DNA of 64,000 bases from DATHTK01 sp035463295 (GTDB lineage: Bacteria; Actinomycetota; Rubrobacteria; Rubrobacterales; Rubrobacteraceae), in NCBI GenBank assembly GCA_035463295.1, contig DATHTK010000063.1, positions 1 through 64,000 of the forward strand, read 5' to 3'. This document shows positions 1-8,301 of this stretch, piece after piece. The translations under genes were made by a program, and so were the position numbers. The notes beneath the pieces were generated by a model. The model was not told the DNA's origin and did not search any database. It saw only the letters and a program-made list of their open reading frames with translations. Positions within the stretch are counted from its first letter, which is position 1; each line of letters starts with the position of its first letter.

Positions 1-1
1 C

Positions 2-298
2 TCGGAGCGGCTGCGGCAGGCCGCGGACAGGCTGGAGACGCCGACGGCGTTACAGTTGAGGCTCTTCCAGACGATGGGAGAGATCGCTGTAAACCAGAAC
101 TCCACCATAGTGCTGCCGGTGCCCCTGGACCTCTTCAAGCCCTTTCTCGAGGCCGGTAGTGGTGCAGATGGGAGTAAGCAGAAGGCGCCTCAGAAGCGGC
201 GTGAAGAAGAGAGAGAGGCCGAGCGCATCTACGAAGACCCCGTCGGGGAAGCCGCGCGGGAGGTTCCGGACGCGATACAGCCGCCGGAGCAACGCTAG
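2..298 (+). CDS. Slipin/SPFH (band 7) protein, C-terminal part
   Basis: The reading frame is open from the left edge, so only the last 98 residues are visible. The segment reading LFQTMGEIAVNQNSTIVLP is the conserved end of bacterial slipins (stomatin/band 7 family), where a helix with QL(R/Q)xxQTL-like residues is followed by the strand TIVLPVPLD. SPFH proteins oligomerise on the inner membrane and organise membrane microdomains. The tail is hydrophilic and highly charged (KRREEEREAER) and is not part of the conserved domain. A hairpin terminator follows at 332-357. The family call is firm; the exact partner or function is unknown because the membrane-anchor half and any NfeD neighbour lie outside the window. 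Confidence 0.8.
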   Translation, partial: SERLRQAADRLETPTALQLRLFQTMGEIAVNQNSTIVLPVPLDLFKPFLEAGSGADGSKQKAPQKRREEEREAERIYEDPVGEAAREVPDAIQPPEQR

Positions 299-331
299 AC
301 GGTCCGAGCTCGCGTTCTCCGCAGTATGCCG

Positions 332-357
332 GCCCGCGACGCTGTGTCGTCGCGGGC
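332..357 (+). terminator. Hairpin terminator after the slipin gene
   Basis: GCCCGCGACG at 332-341 pairs perfectly with CGTCGCGGGC at 348-357 around a six-base loop. The run TGGTTTG follows, a weak U-tract. It sits 34 bases after the slipin stop and before the next gene. Confidence 0.65.
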
Positions 358-471
358 TGGTTTGCTCCTAATACATCTGGGTAAGGATGACTTCCGAAAG
401 TTGCAGAGGGACGCTTCCGGTAAGCCCCCTCCAAGGGCATGGGTGAGGGGCCCGGATTTTCGAGAGGTGTG

Positions 472-930
472 ATGGAGCGCGACACCGCGGAAATAAAGAA
501 GGGCGAGGATCAGGGGTTCTCCACCCCTGTCTCCCTGACCCTCCCCAGTAGCCCCGAGTACGTGCTGCTCGCGCGGCTCGTGGTGGCCCAGGTCGGACGG
601 CTGGCCGGTTTCGGACCCGAGGAGGTCTACGATCTCAAGCTGGCGGTCACCGAGGCCGCGACAAACGTGATCCGCCACGCGGCCGTCGAGAATTACGAGG
701 TCGAGTACAGGGTGTTGCCGCGGGCCGTCGAGATAACGGTCATCGACGTGGGCGGGGGCTTCAACGTCGCCGACCTCGCGAGCGAACCCGACGCACAGGG
801 AGGATTCGGGCTGGCCGTGATCCGGGACCTGGTCGACGAGCTCGCGCTCGACACCAACAAGGGCGGCGGAACGCGGCTGAAGATGATACGGCGCGCCGGG
901 TCGCCCGTAGACGCTACCGGCGACCGGTAA
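472..930 (+). CDS. RsbW-like anti-sigma factor serine kinase (HATPase)
   Basis: This 152-residue protein is a single GHKL ATPase domain of the anti-sigma regulatory factor type, which binds a sigma factor or phosphorylates an anti-anti-sigma STAS protein. The N-box is DLKLAVTEAATNVIRHA, where E and N coordinate Mg-ATP; the G1 box is IDVGGGF and the G2 box is GGFGLAVIRDLVDE. The start ATG at 472 is chosen over an in-frame ATG at 439 because GAGAGGTG lies just upstream of 472. No sigma factor or STAS partner is adjacent, so its target is unknown. It could control a general stress regulon, in keeping with the neighbouring trehalose and Asp23 genes, but that is inference. Confidence 0.85.
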   Translation: MERDTAEIKKGEDQGFSTPVSLTLPSSPEYVLLARLVVAQVGRLAGFGPEEVYDLKLAVTEAATNVIRHAAVENYEVEYRVLPRAVEITVIDVGGGFNVADLASEPDAQGGFGLAVIRDLVDELALDTNKGGGTRLKMIRRAGSPVDATGDR

Positions 931-1012
931 GGACGGAACTCGCGTCCGACTTCGGACCGCAGCGTATTGATTGTTCGCGGTGCCTTAATATACAGTTAAC
1001 CGGGTCGCCGAC

Positions 1013-2296
1013 GTGCCGGCTAAGAGGAGAACTGGTAGACAGACCGTGCTGCAACACGTAAACCCCGGTACCAAGTCGCTGGCCGACTACCGCAGCATCA
1101 TCCGCCGCGACCTCTACGACGAGGTAGTGGAGCTCTCGGAGCGGCTGAAAGGCGTCAGGGTGCTGCACGTGAACGCGACCAGCTTCGGCGGCGGGGTCGC
1201 GGAGATCCTCTACACCCTGGTGCCGCTCATGCGAGACGTGGGCCTCGAGGCCGAGTGGGGCGTCATGTTCGGGGCGGAGCCGTTCTTCAACGTGACGAAG
1301 GGCTTCCATAACGCGCTGCAGGGCGCGGACTACGAGCTCACCGTCGAGGACCGGGCCATCTACGAGGAGTACAACCGCCAGTCCGCGGCCGCCCTCGCCG
1401 AGGGACCGGACGAGTGGGACATAGTGCTCGTGCACGATCCGCAGCCGGCCCTGCTCAAGCACTTCTCCGGCGGGCTCTCGCCGGAGACCGCGTGGATCTG
1501 GCGCTGTCACATAGACACCTCGACGCCGAACCGGCAGGTGCTCGACTACCTCCTGCCGTACATAACCGACTACGACGCCCAGATCTACACGATGAAGGAG
1601 TACACCCCGCCGGGGGTTGCCTTGCCGGGCCTCACCCTCATCCCGCCGGCCATAGACCCGCTCAGTCCCAAGAACATGGCTCTCAGCGTGGATGATGCCC
1701 GTTACATCGCCAACCAGTTCGGGGTGGACACGAACCGGCCGTTTCTCCTCCAGGTCTCCCGCTTCGACCCCTGGAAGGACCCTCTGGGCGTCATAGACGT
1801 CTACCGGGCGGTAAAGGAAGAGGTGCCGGAGGTGCAGCTCGTCCTGATCGGCTCGATGGCCCACGACGACCCGGAGGGCTGGGACTACTGGTACAAGACC
1901 GTCAACTACGCCGCCGACGACCAGGACATCTTTCTCTTCTCGAACCTGACCAACGTCGGCGCCATCGAGGTCAACGCCTTCCAGTCGATAGCCGACGTGG
2001 TGATTCAGAAGTCTATCCGCGAGGGCTTCGGCCTCGTCGTCACCGAGGCGCTCTGGAAGGGGCGACCGCTCGTGGCGAGCCGGGTGGGCGGCATCCCCAT
2101 GCAGGTGACGGCGGGGGGCGGCATTCTCATAGATACCATCCCCGAGGCAGCCGCGGGCTGTATCAAGATCCTCCAGGACAAAGAGTTCGCCCACGAGATG
2201 GGCCGCCGGGGCAAAGAGCACGTTCGCGAGCACTACCTGATCCCGCGCCAGATGCGCGACAACCTCCGGCTTTTCGCCAAGCTCTTGGGGGCTTGA
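1013..2296 (+). CDS. treT: Trehalose glycosyltransferring synthase TreT (GT4)
   Basis: This 427-residue cytosolic GT4 enzyme joins NDP-glucose and glucose directly to trehalose in a reversible reaction. The N-terminal Rossmann half carries the family segment HVNATSFGGGVAEIL, which contacts the acceptor, and IVLVHDPQP with the catalytic-site HDPQ. The C-terminal donor-binding half has the motifs QVSRFDPWKDP and KSIREGFGLVVTEALWKG, including the EGFGLVVTEA nucleotide-sugar site. Length matches characterised TreT proteins. The start is uncertain: GTG 1013 has no clear ribosome site, whereas GTG 1046 follows AAGAGGAGA at some distance. It is followed by otsA on the same strand, so two independent trehalose routes are encoded side by side, an arrangement I associate with Rubrobacter. 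Confidence 0.9.
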   Translation: MPAKRRTGRQTVLQHVNPGTKSLADYRSIIRRDLYDEVVELSERLKGVRVLHVNATSFGGGVAEILYTLVPLMRDVGLEAEWGVMFGAEPFFNVTKGFHNALQGADYELTVEDRAIYEEYNRQSAAALAEGPDEWDIVLVHDPQPALLKHFSGGLSPETAWIWRCHIDTSTPNRQVLDYLLPYITDYDAQIYTMKEYTPPGVALPGLTLIPPAIDPLSPKNMALSVDDARYIANQFGVDTNRPFLLQVSRFDPWKDPLGVIDVYRAVKEEVPEVQLVLIGSMAHDDPEGWDYWYKTVNYAADDQDIFLFSNLTNVGAIEVNAFQSIADVVIQKSIREGFGLVVTEALWKGRPLVASRVGGIPMQVTAGGGILIDTIPEAAAGCIKILQDKEFAHEMGRRGKEHVREHYLIPRQMRDNLRLFAKLLGA

Positions 2297-2461
2297 CGCT
2301 GCCAGAGGACTTATCGCGCCGCTGAGGGCCAGGTGTGGTCGCACCCCAACGAAACGGAACCGGCAGACTCTGTGCCCCACACCTCTGATTCGCTAGACTA
2401 CACGGGGGTTTAAGGAGATGCCGCGCGGCTGAGGCCCGCGGCTGCGCGAGAGGAGGAGAGC

Positions 2462-3925
2462 GTGGCGCAGGGCAGAGACCGGCAACTCGTGGTCGTCTCG
2501 AACCGGGGCCCGGTGACGTTCTCGCGCTCGGAGTCGGGCGAGAGGACGCACTCGCGGGGGGCCGGGGGCCTCGTCACCGCCCTGAACGCCGTCCTCGGAC
2601 GCAGCGAGGGGGCTGTCTGGATCGCGTCGGCTCAGAGCGAGGAGGACCTACGGGTCTCCCGCGAGGAACCGTCACCCTACGAGGTCGAAGACCTGCGCGT
2701 GGTGCTCGTCGAGCACGGCGATGAGGCCTACGACCTGATGTACAACCACGTGGCCAACCCGCTCCTCTGGTTCGTCCAGCACGGCCTCTACGACCTTCCC
2801 TACTCGCCCCTACTCGGTGACGACACGAAGAGGGCGTGGGAGGACGGCTATCTCCCTGTGAACAGAAACTTCGCCGAGGCGATCGCCGCCACTACCGAGG
2901 GCGAGGAGTCACCGACCATCCTCCTGCACGACTACCAGCTCTACATGATCCCGGCCTTTTTGCGCGAGAGGCTCGGACAGCGAGCTGACGAATCGTTTAT
3001 CTCCCTGTTCGTGCACATACCGTGGCCGGACCCCGACTACTGGCGCGTCCTGCCCGGATACATAAGGGAGGGCGTGCTGAAGAGCCTCCTCTCGGCTGAC
3101 GTGGTGGCCTTTCACACCCGCCGTTACGCCCGCAACTTCATCCGTACCGTCGCCGAGGTCCTCGGCGAAGAGGTGGACGAGGAGAGCGGTTCCATAAGAC
3201 ACGACGGCCGCGAGGTGTGGGTGCGGGCGTACCCTATCTCCATAGACCCCGCGGAGTTCGAGGGTCTTGCGGTGAGCGACGCCGTGCTCGAGGAGGAAGC
3301 CTTCGTGAAGAGCCTCCCCGGGAAGCTCCTCTTGCGGGTGGACCGGACCGACCTCTCGAAGAACGTCGTCCGCGGCTTCCAGGCCTACGGGCGCATGTTC
3401 GAGCGCCACCCCGAGATGGTCGGCGAGGTTGTCTTCCTCGCCCAGCTACAGCCCTCCCGCGGCGACGTCCCCGAGTACGCCGCCTACGTCGAGGCCGTAG
3501 GGAGGACCGTGGAGGAGGTCAACGAGAGGCACGGGACGGAGGACTGGACGCCTATACAGCTCTTTATGATGGATAACTTCCCGCGCTCCGTCGCCGCCTA
3601 CAAGAACTACGACGCCCTACTCGTCAACGCCGTGCGCGACGGTATGAACCTCGTCGCCAAGGAGGCCGCCGTCGTCAACGAGAAGGATGGCGTCCTGATC
3701 CTCTCCGAAGGCGCCGGAGCCCACGAGGAGCTCGGGGGGCACGCGCTCACCGTCAACCCCTTCGACCTCGACGATCAGGCCGACGCTATTCACAGAGCAC
3801 TGACCATGCCCGACGACGAGCGCAGAAAGAGGGCCGACGGCCTCCGAAAGACCGTTATGTCCAACACCATAGACGATTGGGTCCAGGCGCAGATGGAGGA
3901 TATACACGCGTACCGGGAGCGGTGA
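2462..3925 (+). CDS. otsA: Alpha,alpha-trehalose-phosphate synthase OtsA (GT20)
   Basis: This 487-residue GT20 retaining glycosyltransferase makes trehalose 6-phosphate from a nucleoside diphosphate glucose and glucose 6-phosphate in the cytosol. Family marks are VVSNRGPV near the N-terminus, GGLVTAL for the phosphate site, HDYQLYMIPAFLR, FVHIPWP, RVDRTDLSKN for the donor-binding loop, and VNAVRDGMNLVAKE with the catalytic DGMNLVAKE segment. The GTG start follows the purine-rich AGAGGAGGAGAG. The gene lies 165 bases downstream of treT and is convergent with otsB, whose product removes the phosphate. Length is normal for bacterial OtsA. Function is confident from motifs. Confidence 0.95.
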   Translation: MAQGRDRQLVVVSNRGPVTFSRSESGERTHSRGAGGLVTALNAVLGRSEGAVWIASAQSEEDLRVSREEPSPYEVEDLRVVLVEHGDEAYDLMYNHVANPLLWFVQHGLYDLPYSPLLGDDTKRAWEDGYLPVNRNFAEAIAATTEGEESPTILLHDYQLYMIPAFLRERLGQRADESFISLFVHIPWPDPDYWRVLPGYIREGVLKSLLSADVVAFHTRRYARNFIRTVAEVLGEEVDEESGSIRHDGREVWVRAYPISIDPAEFEGLAVSDAVLEEEAFVKSLPGKLLLRVDRTDLSKNVVRGFQAYGRMFERHPEMVGEVVFLAQLQPSRGDVPEYAAYVEAVGRTVEEVNERHGTEDWTPIQLFMMDNFPRSVAAYKNYDALLVNAVRDGMNLVAKEAAVVNEKDGVLILSEGAGAHEELGGHALTVNPFDLDDQADAIHRALTMPDDERRKRADGLRKTVMSNTIDDWVQAQMEDIHAYRER

Positions 3926-3958
3926 GGATCTCCATCCGCCGAGGGTCAGCTGCTCGAG

Positions 3959-4759
3959 CTAGTCCTCGTCGAGCAGCAACGCTTCCAGGAGCTCCTCCAC
4001 GCCTTCCACGCCTTCTACGGCGAGGTCCGCCTCCGAGACTATCTCCGACGGCCCCTCGTCGCTCGAGACGCCCACGCGCAGGATCTCTTCGAGCTCCCCT
4101 TCCTCGCACAGCTCGGCGAGCTCCCGGAAGGCGTCGAGGTCGGTAGTGTCGTCCCCGATGAACATCGCCCTCTTGGGGCCGTACTCCTCAACGAGGGCGC
4201 GCACGGCGGTGCCTTTGTCCGCGCGGACGGGGGGACGGGCCTCGACCACGCCGCGTCCGACCGTGATCCTCAAACCCAGTCGTTCGCCCTCGGCCTTCAC
4301 GAAATCCACGCACCGCTCGCCGACCTCCGGCGGCGCGTTGCGGAAGTGGATGGAGGCCGTGATGCCCTTATCTTCGACGAAGGCGCCTAGAGGTTCGAGC
4401 TCCTCGCGCGCGCGGCGCTCGAGCTCGTCGATCTTCTCCCGGTACGGGACGGCCTCCGGGATGACCTCGACCTCGCCTTCGCGCAGGATCTCGAAGCCGT
4501 GGTTGCCGAAGTACACGATGTTCACGAGCCCCACGAGGGCGAGCGCGTCCTCGGTCCCCCGGCCGCTGATGCCCGCGAGTAGGAGATACTCCTCGCTCGA
4601 GCGCCGCAGATGCTCTTTGATCTCCGCGGAGACCTTCGCCATGTCCGGGGTCGGCACGATCGGGGCGAGGGTTCCGTCTATGTCCGTGAGAATAGCGGAC
4701 GACCCCGGATCCCTTCTCCAGGCTTCGACTCGCTTCCGGATCTCGCCTCGTTCCGCCAT
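3959..4759 (-). CDS. otsB: Trehalose-6-phosphate phosphatase OtsB
   Basis: This 266-residue HAD-superfamily phosphatase hydrolyses trehalose 6-phosphate to trehalose, completing the OtsA route. Motif I is LTDIDGTLAPI with the nucleophile and acid-base aspartates, and the late motif is GDDTTDLDAF with the Mg-binding aspartates; a small cap domain lies between them. The frame extends upstream to 4864, but that would overlap the preceding carboxypeptidase gene by 53 bases, and the ATG at 4759 gives the usual N-terminus (MAERGEIRKRVEAW). The gene is convergent with otsA, with 33 bases between the stops. Confidence is high for the reaction and moderate for the start. Confidence 0.92.
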   Translation of the reverse strand: MAERGEIRKRVEAWRRDPGSSAILTDIDGTLAPIVPTPDMAKVSAEIKEHLRRSSEEYLLLAGISGRGTEDALALVGLVNIVYFGNHGFEILREGEVEVIPEAVPYREKIDELERRAREELEPLGAFVEDKGITASIHFRNAPPEVGERCVDFVKAEGERLGLRITVGRGVVEARPPVRADKGTAVRALVEEYGPKRAMFIGDDTTDLDAFRELAELCEEGELEEILRVGVSSDEGPSEIVSEADLAVEGVEGVEELLEALLLDED

Positions 4760-4811
4760 ACCCTGAGACCCAGGATACCCGCGCCCCTCGCCACGGTCTA
4801 TAGCGGGACCT

Positions 4812-5636
4812 TTAGCAGCGGGGCGTAACGCCCTCGCGCTCCAGGAACTTCTGCAGGCTGACACCGCTCTCGACGATGCGCCTCGCGTTCTCCACGCCCA
4901 CGTAGCGGTAATGCCAGGGTTCCCACTGGTAGCCGGTTTCGTCCTCTTTGCCGCTGGGGTAAGCCAGGATGAACCCGTACTTCCAGGCGTTATGCTCGAG
5001 CCACAGGGAGGCGCTCGTCTCGCCGAATGGGAGCCAGACCTGGTAGCTTGCGGCCGCGTTCGTGAAGTCCACCGCTGTGCCGAGCTGGTGCTGGCTGTGC
5101 CCTGGCGTCGCGCTCATCCCGGCGGCCTCCGCGCCGTAGACGCTGGCCAGCCTCGAATGGGAGGTCCGCTGATCTCTGTAGGAGCGGTAGGCCGAGGCTA
5201 CTACCAGCTCCTCTCCGTACGCGGCCGCGTCCTCCACCAGGCGCCCCAGGTTCTCGGCGGCTTCCCGCCGGAGATGCAACGCTTCGCTACCGAGTATCGG
5301 GACTCCATAGTCATGCAACGAGACGAGGTCTTTGGGGACGTAGTCGGAGGAGAGCGTGTGTCTCTGGTCGACGAGCACCCGCAAATCGTCGCACTTGCGC
5401 CTCGCTTCGGACGAAGCGGCGACGGTCGCGGGCCACTGGGGAGGTTTCGCGGCGTGCGTAACGGGCGTTGTTACCGCGTGGAGCTTCGGACGCATCGTCT
5501 GGAAGGCCGAATACCCCATGACGAGCAGCGAAGCTAGGACCAGGAGGCCCAAGAACCACCGGTCGCGGCGGCGCTTCTTGTGGGCCCTGAGTAGGTTGAT
5601 CGCGCTCCTTCGCCCTCTCCGCTCCTTCAGAACCAT
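4812..5636 (-). CDS. VanY-type D-alanyl-D-alanine carboxypeptidase (M15B)
   Basis: This 274-residue membrane-anchored zinc peptidase trims the terminal D-Ala from peptidoglycan stem peptides. An Arg/Lys-rich cytosolic start is followed by one transmembrane helix (FLGLLVLASLLVMGYSAF, about residues 28-45). The extracellular M15 domain shows SAYRSYRDQ, the zinc motif GHSQHQLGTAVDF (SxHxxGxAxD type) and EPWHYRYVG, whose histidine is the third ligand and whose glutamate is the catalytic base. It lies 52 bases upstream of otsB on the same strand, so the two may share a transcript although their roles are unrelated. The VanY label denotes family only; nothing here indicates vancomycin resistance. 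Confidence 0.9.
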   Translation of the reverse strand: MVLKERRGRRSAINLLRAHKKRRRDRWFLGLLVLASLLVMGYSAFQTMRPKLHAVTTPVTHAAKPPQWPATVAASSEARRKCDDLRVLVDQRHTLSSDYVPKDLVSLHDYGVPILGSEALHLRREAAENLGRLVEDAAAYGEELVVASAYRSYRDQRTSHSRLASVYGAEAAGMSATPGHSQHQLGTAVDFTNAAASYQVWLPFGETSASLWLEHNAWKYGFILAYPSGKEDETGYQWEPWHYRYVGVENARRIVESGVSLQKFLEREGVTPRC

Positions 5637-5722
5637 ACATAGCGAAAGCTAGCGCAAGCCCTGCCGTTCGTCCAGTCGCGCCGGACGCCCGGTTCGGGGA
5701 GAGGGTATTCAGATGAGCGCGG

Positions 5723-5914
5723 CTACCTTCGGCCCTGGGCCCTTGCGCGGAGGTCCTCGGTGTCGAGCTCGCCGTCGAGGAACTTGCCGATAAAGTATCC
5801 GACGATGGCGACGAGCACCACCACGGCCGCTTCTCCGAGGCCGAGAAGGAAGATCAGGAAAACGATGACGCCGGCGATCAGGGCGCCCCACTGTTTGTTG
5901 GTCCAGGTTGCCAT
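5723..5914 (-). CDS. DUF2273 small membrane protein of the Asp23 operon
   Basis: The 63-residue product starts MATWTNKQWGALIAGVI and has two hydrophobic helices separated by GLGEAA, then a charged tail (DGELDTEDLRARAQGRR). This is the DUF2273 pattern that accompanies Asp23/Gls24 and AmaP genes in Gram-positive bacteria. The start ATG at 5914 is preceded by GAGAGGACCGAAGTG; a longer open frame to 6073 only shadows the upstream gene. It is the last gene of a minus-strand operon, 20 bases after an AmaP-like gene. A role as membrane partner of the alkaline-shock proteins is inferred from context. Confidence 0.75.
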   Translation of the reverse strand: MATWTNKQWGALIAGVIVFLIFLLGLGEAAVVVLVAIVGYFIGKFLDGELDTEDLRARAQGRR

Positions 5915-5934
5915 CACTTCGGTCCTCTCTTTCT

Positions 5935-6495
5935 CTAGAAAGCGCTTCCTCGTACGGTGACTTCGACGTCCTGGACGGGGACGTTTTGCTCTTCGAGCAC
6001 CCTGTGGATGTTCGACCTTGCCCTCGTCGCGAGCTCGGTGTAGTTGCCCGAGGACGGCGCCTCTATTCCGCATGAGACGCGGTAGGAGCGGTCGTCGGAG
6101 GCGAGCGATGCGGAGGGGGAGACGGCGCCGACCTCCCTCGCCGCGCTCTCTGCGAGGGTCTTGACGGCGCTAGCCGTGATCCTCGTCTCCCTGCCGGGCG
6201 TCTCGTCCAGGGTCGTGCTCCTCGCAACCCGGCGGCCGAAGGTGAGCTCGCGCAGCAGCAGGAGCAGGGCCAGGAGCGCCACGAGCGCGCCCGCGATTGC
6301 GACCACGGCTCGCACGCCGGTAGTGAACGTCGAAGACGAGAGGTTCCCGATGGCCTCCACCGCGCTCCGGTAGCCGGTGTACTGGTTCAACACGTCGGCT
6401 GGGACTATGGCCCAGATCACGAGGATGAGCAGCACCGGAACCGCTATGAGCAGCAGGGCTATGAGCAGCATGACGAGGCGGTTGAGAGCGTTCAT
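5935..6495 (-). CDS. AmaP-like Asp23/Gls24-associated membrane protein (copy 2)
   Basis: The 186-residue product has two N-terminal transmembrane helices (about residues 6-32 and 60-85) and a cytosolic domain with an Asp23-like fold signature, including RETRITASAVKTLAESAAREV and a terminal VQDVEVTVRG. In staphylococci AmaP anchors Asp23 to the membrane. The ATG start overlaps the stop of the preceding gene by four bases (ATGA), so the two AmaP-like genes are translationally coupled. The neighbouring copy is similar in layout but divergent in sequence, indicating an old duplication. Family confidence is good; function in this organism is inferred. Confidence 0.75.
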   Translation of the reverse strand: MNALNRLVMLLIALLLIAVPVLLILVIWAIVPADVLNQYTGYRSAVEAIGNLSSSTFTTGVRAVVAIAGALVALLALLLLLRELTFGRRVARSTTLDETPGRETRITASAVKTLAESAAREVGAVSPSASLASDDRSYRVSCGIEAPSSGNYTELATRARSNIHRVLEEQNVPVQDVEVTVRGSAF

Positions 6496-7064
6496 TGCAC
6501 CCTCGCCCCTGCCTCGCGCGGGTCGACTTCTGAGAGGTTCACCTTGATCTTGTTCACTGGGACCCCCTTCGCCGCGAGGCGTTCCTGAACCGAGCTGCGC
6601 AGCTCCGACCCTATGGCTTTCGTATCCTCGCCGCGCCGAACGCGGGCGTTGAGGTCTATCCGGGCTCCCGGCTTCCTCCGCGCCCGGACCCGCGCCGATG
6701 CCCCGAGGATGCCCAGGGTCCGGCCGGCCGCCGACTCGACCTCGCTCTTGACGGCGTCGCGGGTTATATAGGTGCCCTTCTGCATGCGCACGCGGCGGGG
6801 CGTGGGGGGTTTCAGCTCGGCGATGAGGAGCGCCAGGCCGAGAAGGGCGATCAGGACCAGGACCGCGACGGTCTGGGGCGCCACGTTGCCGCTCTCTACG
6901 TTGCTCACGAAGCTCCGCGCACGGTCGGCGAAGGAATTGAGCGGGCCCAACAGATCGCCGAGCGCGTAGCCCAGGAGGTCGAAGGCGTGGACGACCGCGT
7001 AGACGCCCAGCACGAAGAGGCCTCCGAGGAGCAGTATCATGACTATCCTGTTAAAGACGCTCAT
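6492..7064 (-). CDS. AmaP-like Asp23/Gls24-associated membrane protein (copy 1)
   Basis: The 190-residue product begins MSVFNRIVMILLLGGLFVLG and has two membrane helices (about residues 5-30 and 60-82) with a PPTPRRVRM stretch leading to a cytosolic Asp23-like domain (TYITRDAVKSEVESAAGR and VNKIKVNLSEVDPREA). The frame continues upstream to 7112 but the ATG at 7064 gives the family-like start and overlaps the preceding Asp23-like gene by only 14 bases. It is the first of two consecutive AmaP paralogues; a single copy is the usual arrangement I know. It probably tethers the Asp23-like proteins encoded just upstream. Confidence 0.72.
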   Translation of the reverse strand: MSVFNRIVMILLLGGLFVLGVYAVVHAFDLLGYALGDLLGPLNSFADRARSFVSNVESGNVAPQTVAVLVLIALLGLALLIAELKPPTPRRVRMQKGTYITRDAVKSEVESAAGRTLGILGASARVRARRKPGARIDLNARVRRGEDTKAIGSELRSSVQERLAAKGVPVNKIKVNLSEVDPREAGARVQ

Positions 7065-7353
7065 CGTCCCCCACCTCGAGGTCCTCGACGACCACCGTGG
7101 TCCGCCGCCCACCCGCCTCGGGAGCCACCCGCTCCACGATATCGCGGGCTATCTCGGGGATCGGCCGGGGCAGGGGGTAACGGGCCACTATATGGACCGC
7201 CACCTCGTCTGGGCTCACCACGACGCCGGAGACCTTCTCGCCCCCCTCGTAGGTGGCGGCTTCGACAAAGCGTCCCCGTCCCATGGAGTGAACGCCGTCC
7301 GTAGCGAGGGCCGCCAGTGATGCGGCCCTCGCGAGCTGTATGCCGTCAGCCAA
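7051..7353 (-). CDS. Short Asp23/Gls24-like protein
   Basis: This 100-residue soluble protein has the alkaline-shock pattern: an N-terminal helix over ARAASLAALATDGVHSMG, strand KVSGVVVSPDEVAVHIVARYPLP, helix IPEIARDIVERVAPEAG and closing strand TTVVVEDLEV. It is shorter than typical Asp23 (about 120-170 residues) and lacks the low-complexity tail seen in the upstream paralogue. It overlaps the downstream AmaP-like gene and lies 29 bases after the full-length Asp23 gene. The assignment rests on this pattern and on operon context, so it is good but not certain. Confidence 0.65.
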   Translation of the reverse strand: MADGIQLARAASLAALATDGVHSMGRGRFVEAATYEGGEKVSGVVVSPDEVAVHIVARYPLPRPIPEIARDIVERVAPEAGGRRTTVVVEDLEVGDDERL

Positions 7354-7382
7354 AACTCAGCCTAGCTCTCCCCGCGGGTCAC

Positions 7383-7862
7383 CTACTGGACCCGCTGCTG
7401 TTCCTGGGCCTCCTGCTCACGCTGCTGCTGCTCCTGCTGGCGCTGGCGCTCCTGCTCCATCTCCATCTCCGGGAAGAAGATGTTGGAGACCGTGATGTTG
7501 ACCTCCGTGACCCGCAGGCCGACCAGGCTCTCGACCCGGTTGACCACGTTGCGGCGCACGGCTTCGCTGAGCTGCGGGATCGACTTACCGTAGGCGGCCG
7601 TAAGCGTCAGGTCCACCGCCGCCTCCTCCTGGCCGACCTCGACCGAGACGCCCTGGGTCTGGCCGCCGCCGCCGGTGATCGAGCCGAGGATATTACTGGC
7701 GGTCTGCGAGGCCCCGCTGCCCATCCGGATGCCGTCGACCTCCTGGGCCGCCATCCCGGCGATCTTGGAGACCACGCTGTCCTGGATGATGGTGTTGCCG
7801 CGCTCGGTCTGAAGAGGGCTGCTGCTGCCCGAGCCGCTCCGCGCGCTCTTCTGTTCGCTCAT
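7383..7862 (-). CDS. Asp23/Gls24 family envelope stress protein
   Basis: This 159-residue cytosolic protein matches the Asp23/Gls24 (DUF322) family: GNTIIQDSVVSKIAGMAAQEVDG is the family start, followed by VSVEVGQEEAAVDLTLTAAYGKSIPQLS and RRNVVNRVESLVGLRVTEVNITV. A Ser/Gly-rich N-terminus and a Gln/Glu-rich tail (EQERQRQQEQQQREQEAQEQQ) flank the domain. In staphylococci Asp23 forms a membrane-associated layer and its loss triggers a cell-wall stress response. It follows the GlsB-like gene by 30 bases and heads a group of Asp23, AmaP and DUF2273 genes, so a role in envelope homeostasis is a fair inference. Confidence 0.88.
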   Translation of the reverse strand: MSEQKSARSGSGSSSPLQTERGNTIIQDSVVSKIAGMAAQEVDGIRMGSGASQTASNILGSITGGGGQTQGVSVEVGQEEAAVDLTLTAAYGKSIPQLSEAVRRNVVNRVESLVGLRVTEVNITVSNIFFPEMEMEQERQRQQEQQQREQEAQEQQRVQ

Positions 7863-7892
7863 TCTCTTCTCCTTTCGACGTTGCTCGTATCT

Positions 7893-8228
7893 CTAGGCCG
7901 CCCGGCGGGTGATCAACCGGTACACCGCCAGCAGTATCAGCGCGCCCAGTGTAGCGACGAGGATAGACGGCAGGTTCAGCCCCGAGACCCCCGGTCCCCC
8001 GAGCAGCGTGTTGACCACGAAACCCCCGACTAACGCGCCGGCTATCCCGATCAGCACGGTCACCACGATCCCTCCCGGATCAGGCCCCGGCATCACCCAC
8101 TTAGCCAGGACGCCGGCTATGAGCCCGATAACTATCCAGGCTACGATGGCCCCGATGCTGATCTGCTTCACCTCCCCTAGCGTCTGCTCGCGACGGACCG
8201 AGCCCGGTTCACGAAAATATAAAGGCAT
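7893..8228 (-). CDS. GlsB/YeaQ/YmgE family small membrane protein
   Basis: The product has three hydrophobic helices: AIVAWIVIGLIAGVLAKWVMPG, a central IVVTVLIGIAGALVGGFVV, and a final SILVATLGALILLAVYRLI. This is the pattern of the 80-90 residue GlsB/YeaQ (transglycosylase-associated) family, linked to general stress and to gls24 loci. The open frame gives 111 residues from ATG 8228, but the family usually starts just before the first helix; the GTG at 8171 (VKQISIG) would give 92 residues, although its GGGGAG ribosome site would be almost touching it. It is the first gene of the envelope-stress operon. Confidence 0.8.
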   Translation of the reverse strand: MPLYFREPGSVRREQTLGEVKQISIGAIVAWIVIGLIAGVLAKWVMPGPDPGGIVVTVLIGIAGALVGGFVVNTLLGGPGVSGLNLPSILVATLGALILLAVYRLITRRAA

Positions 8229-8301
8229 GCCGTTCGTCGCGCTACTTAACGCCCGGTTTTACCCTCGCTTCCGTCGCGATAAACCCGCCCCAAGCCCGCT
8301 C

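Noticed and set aside
3949..3977. 9-bp hairpin between otsA and otsB as a terminator
   Set aside because: It lies inside the otsB coding end and has no U-tract; may be fortuitous.
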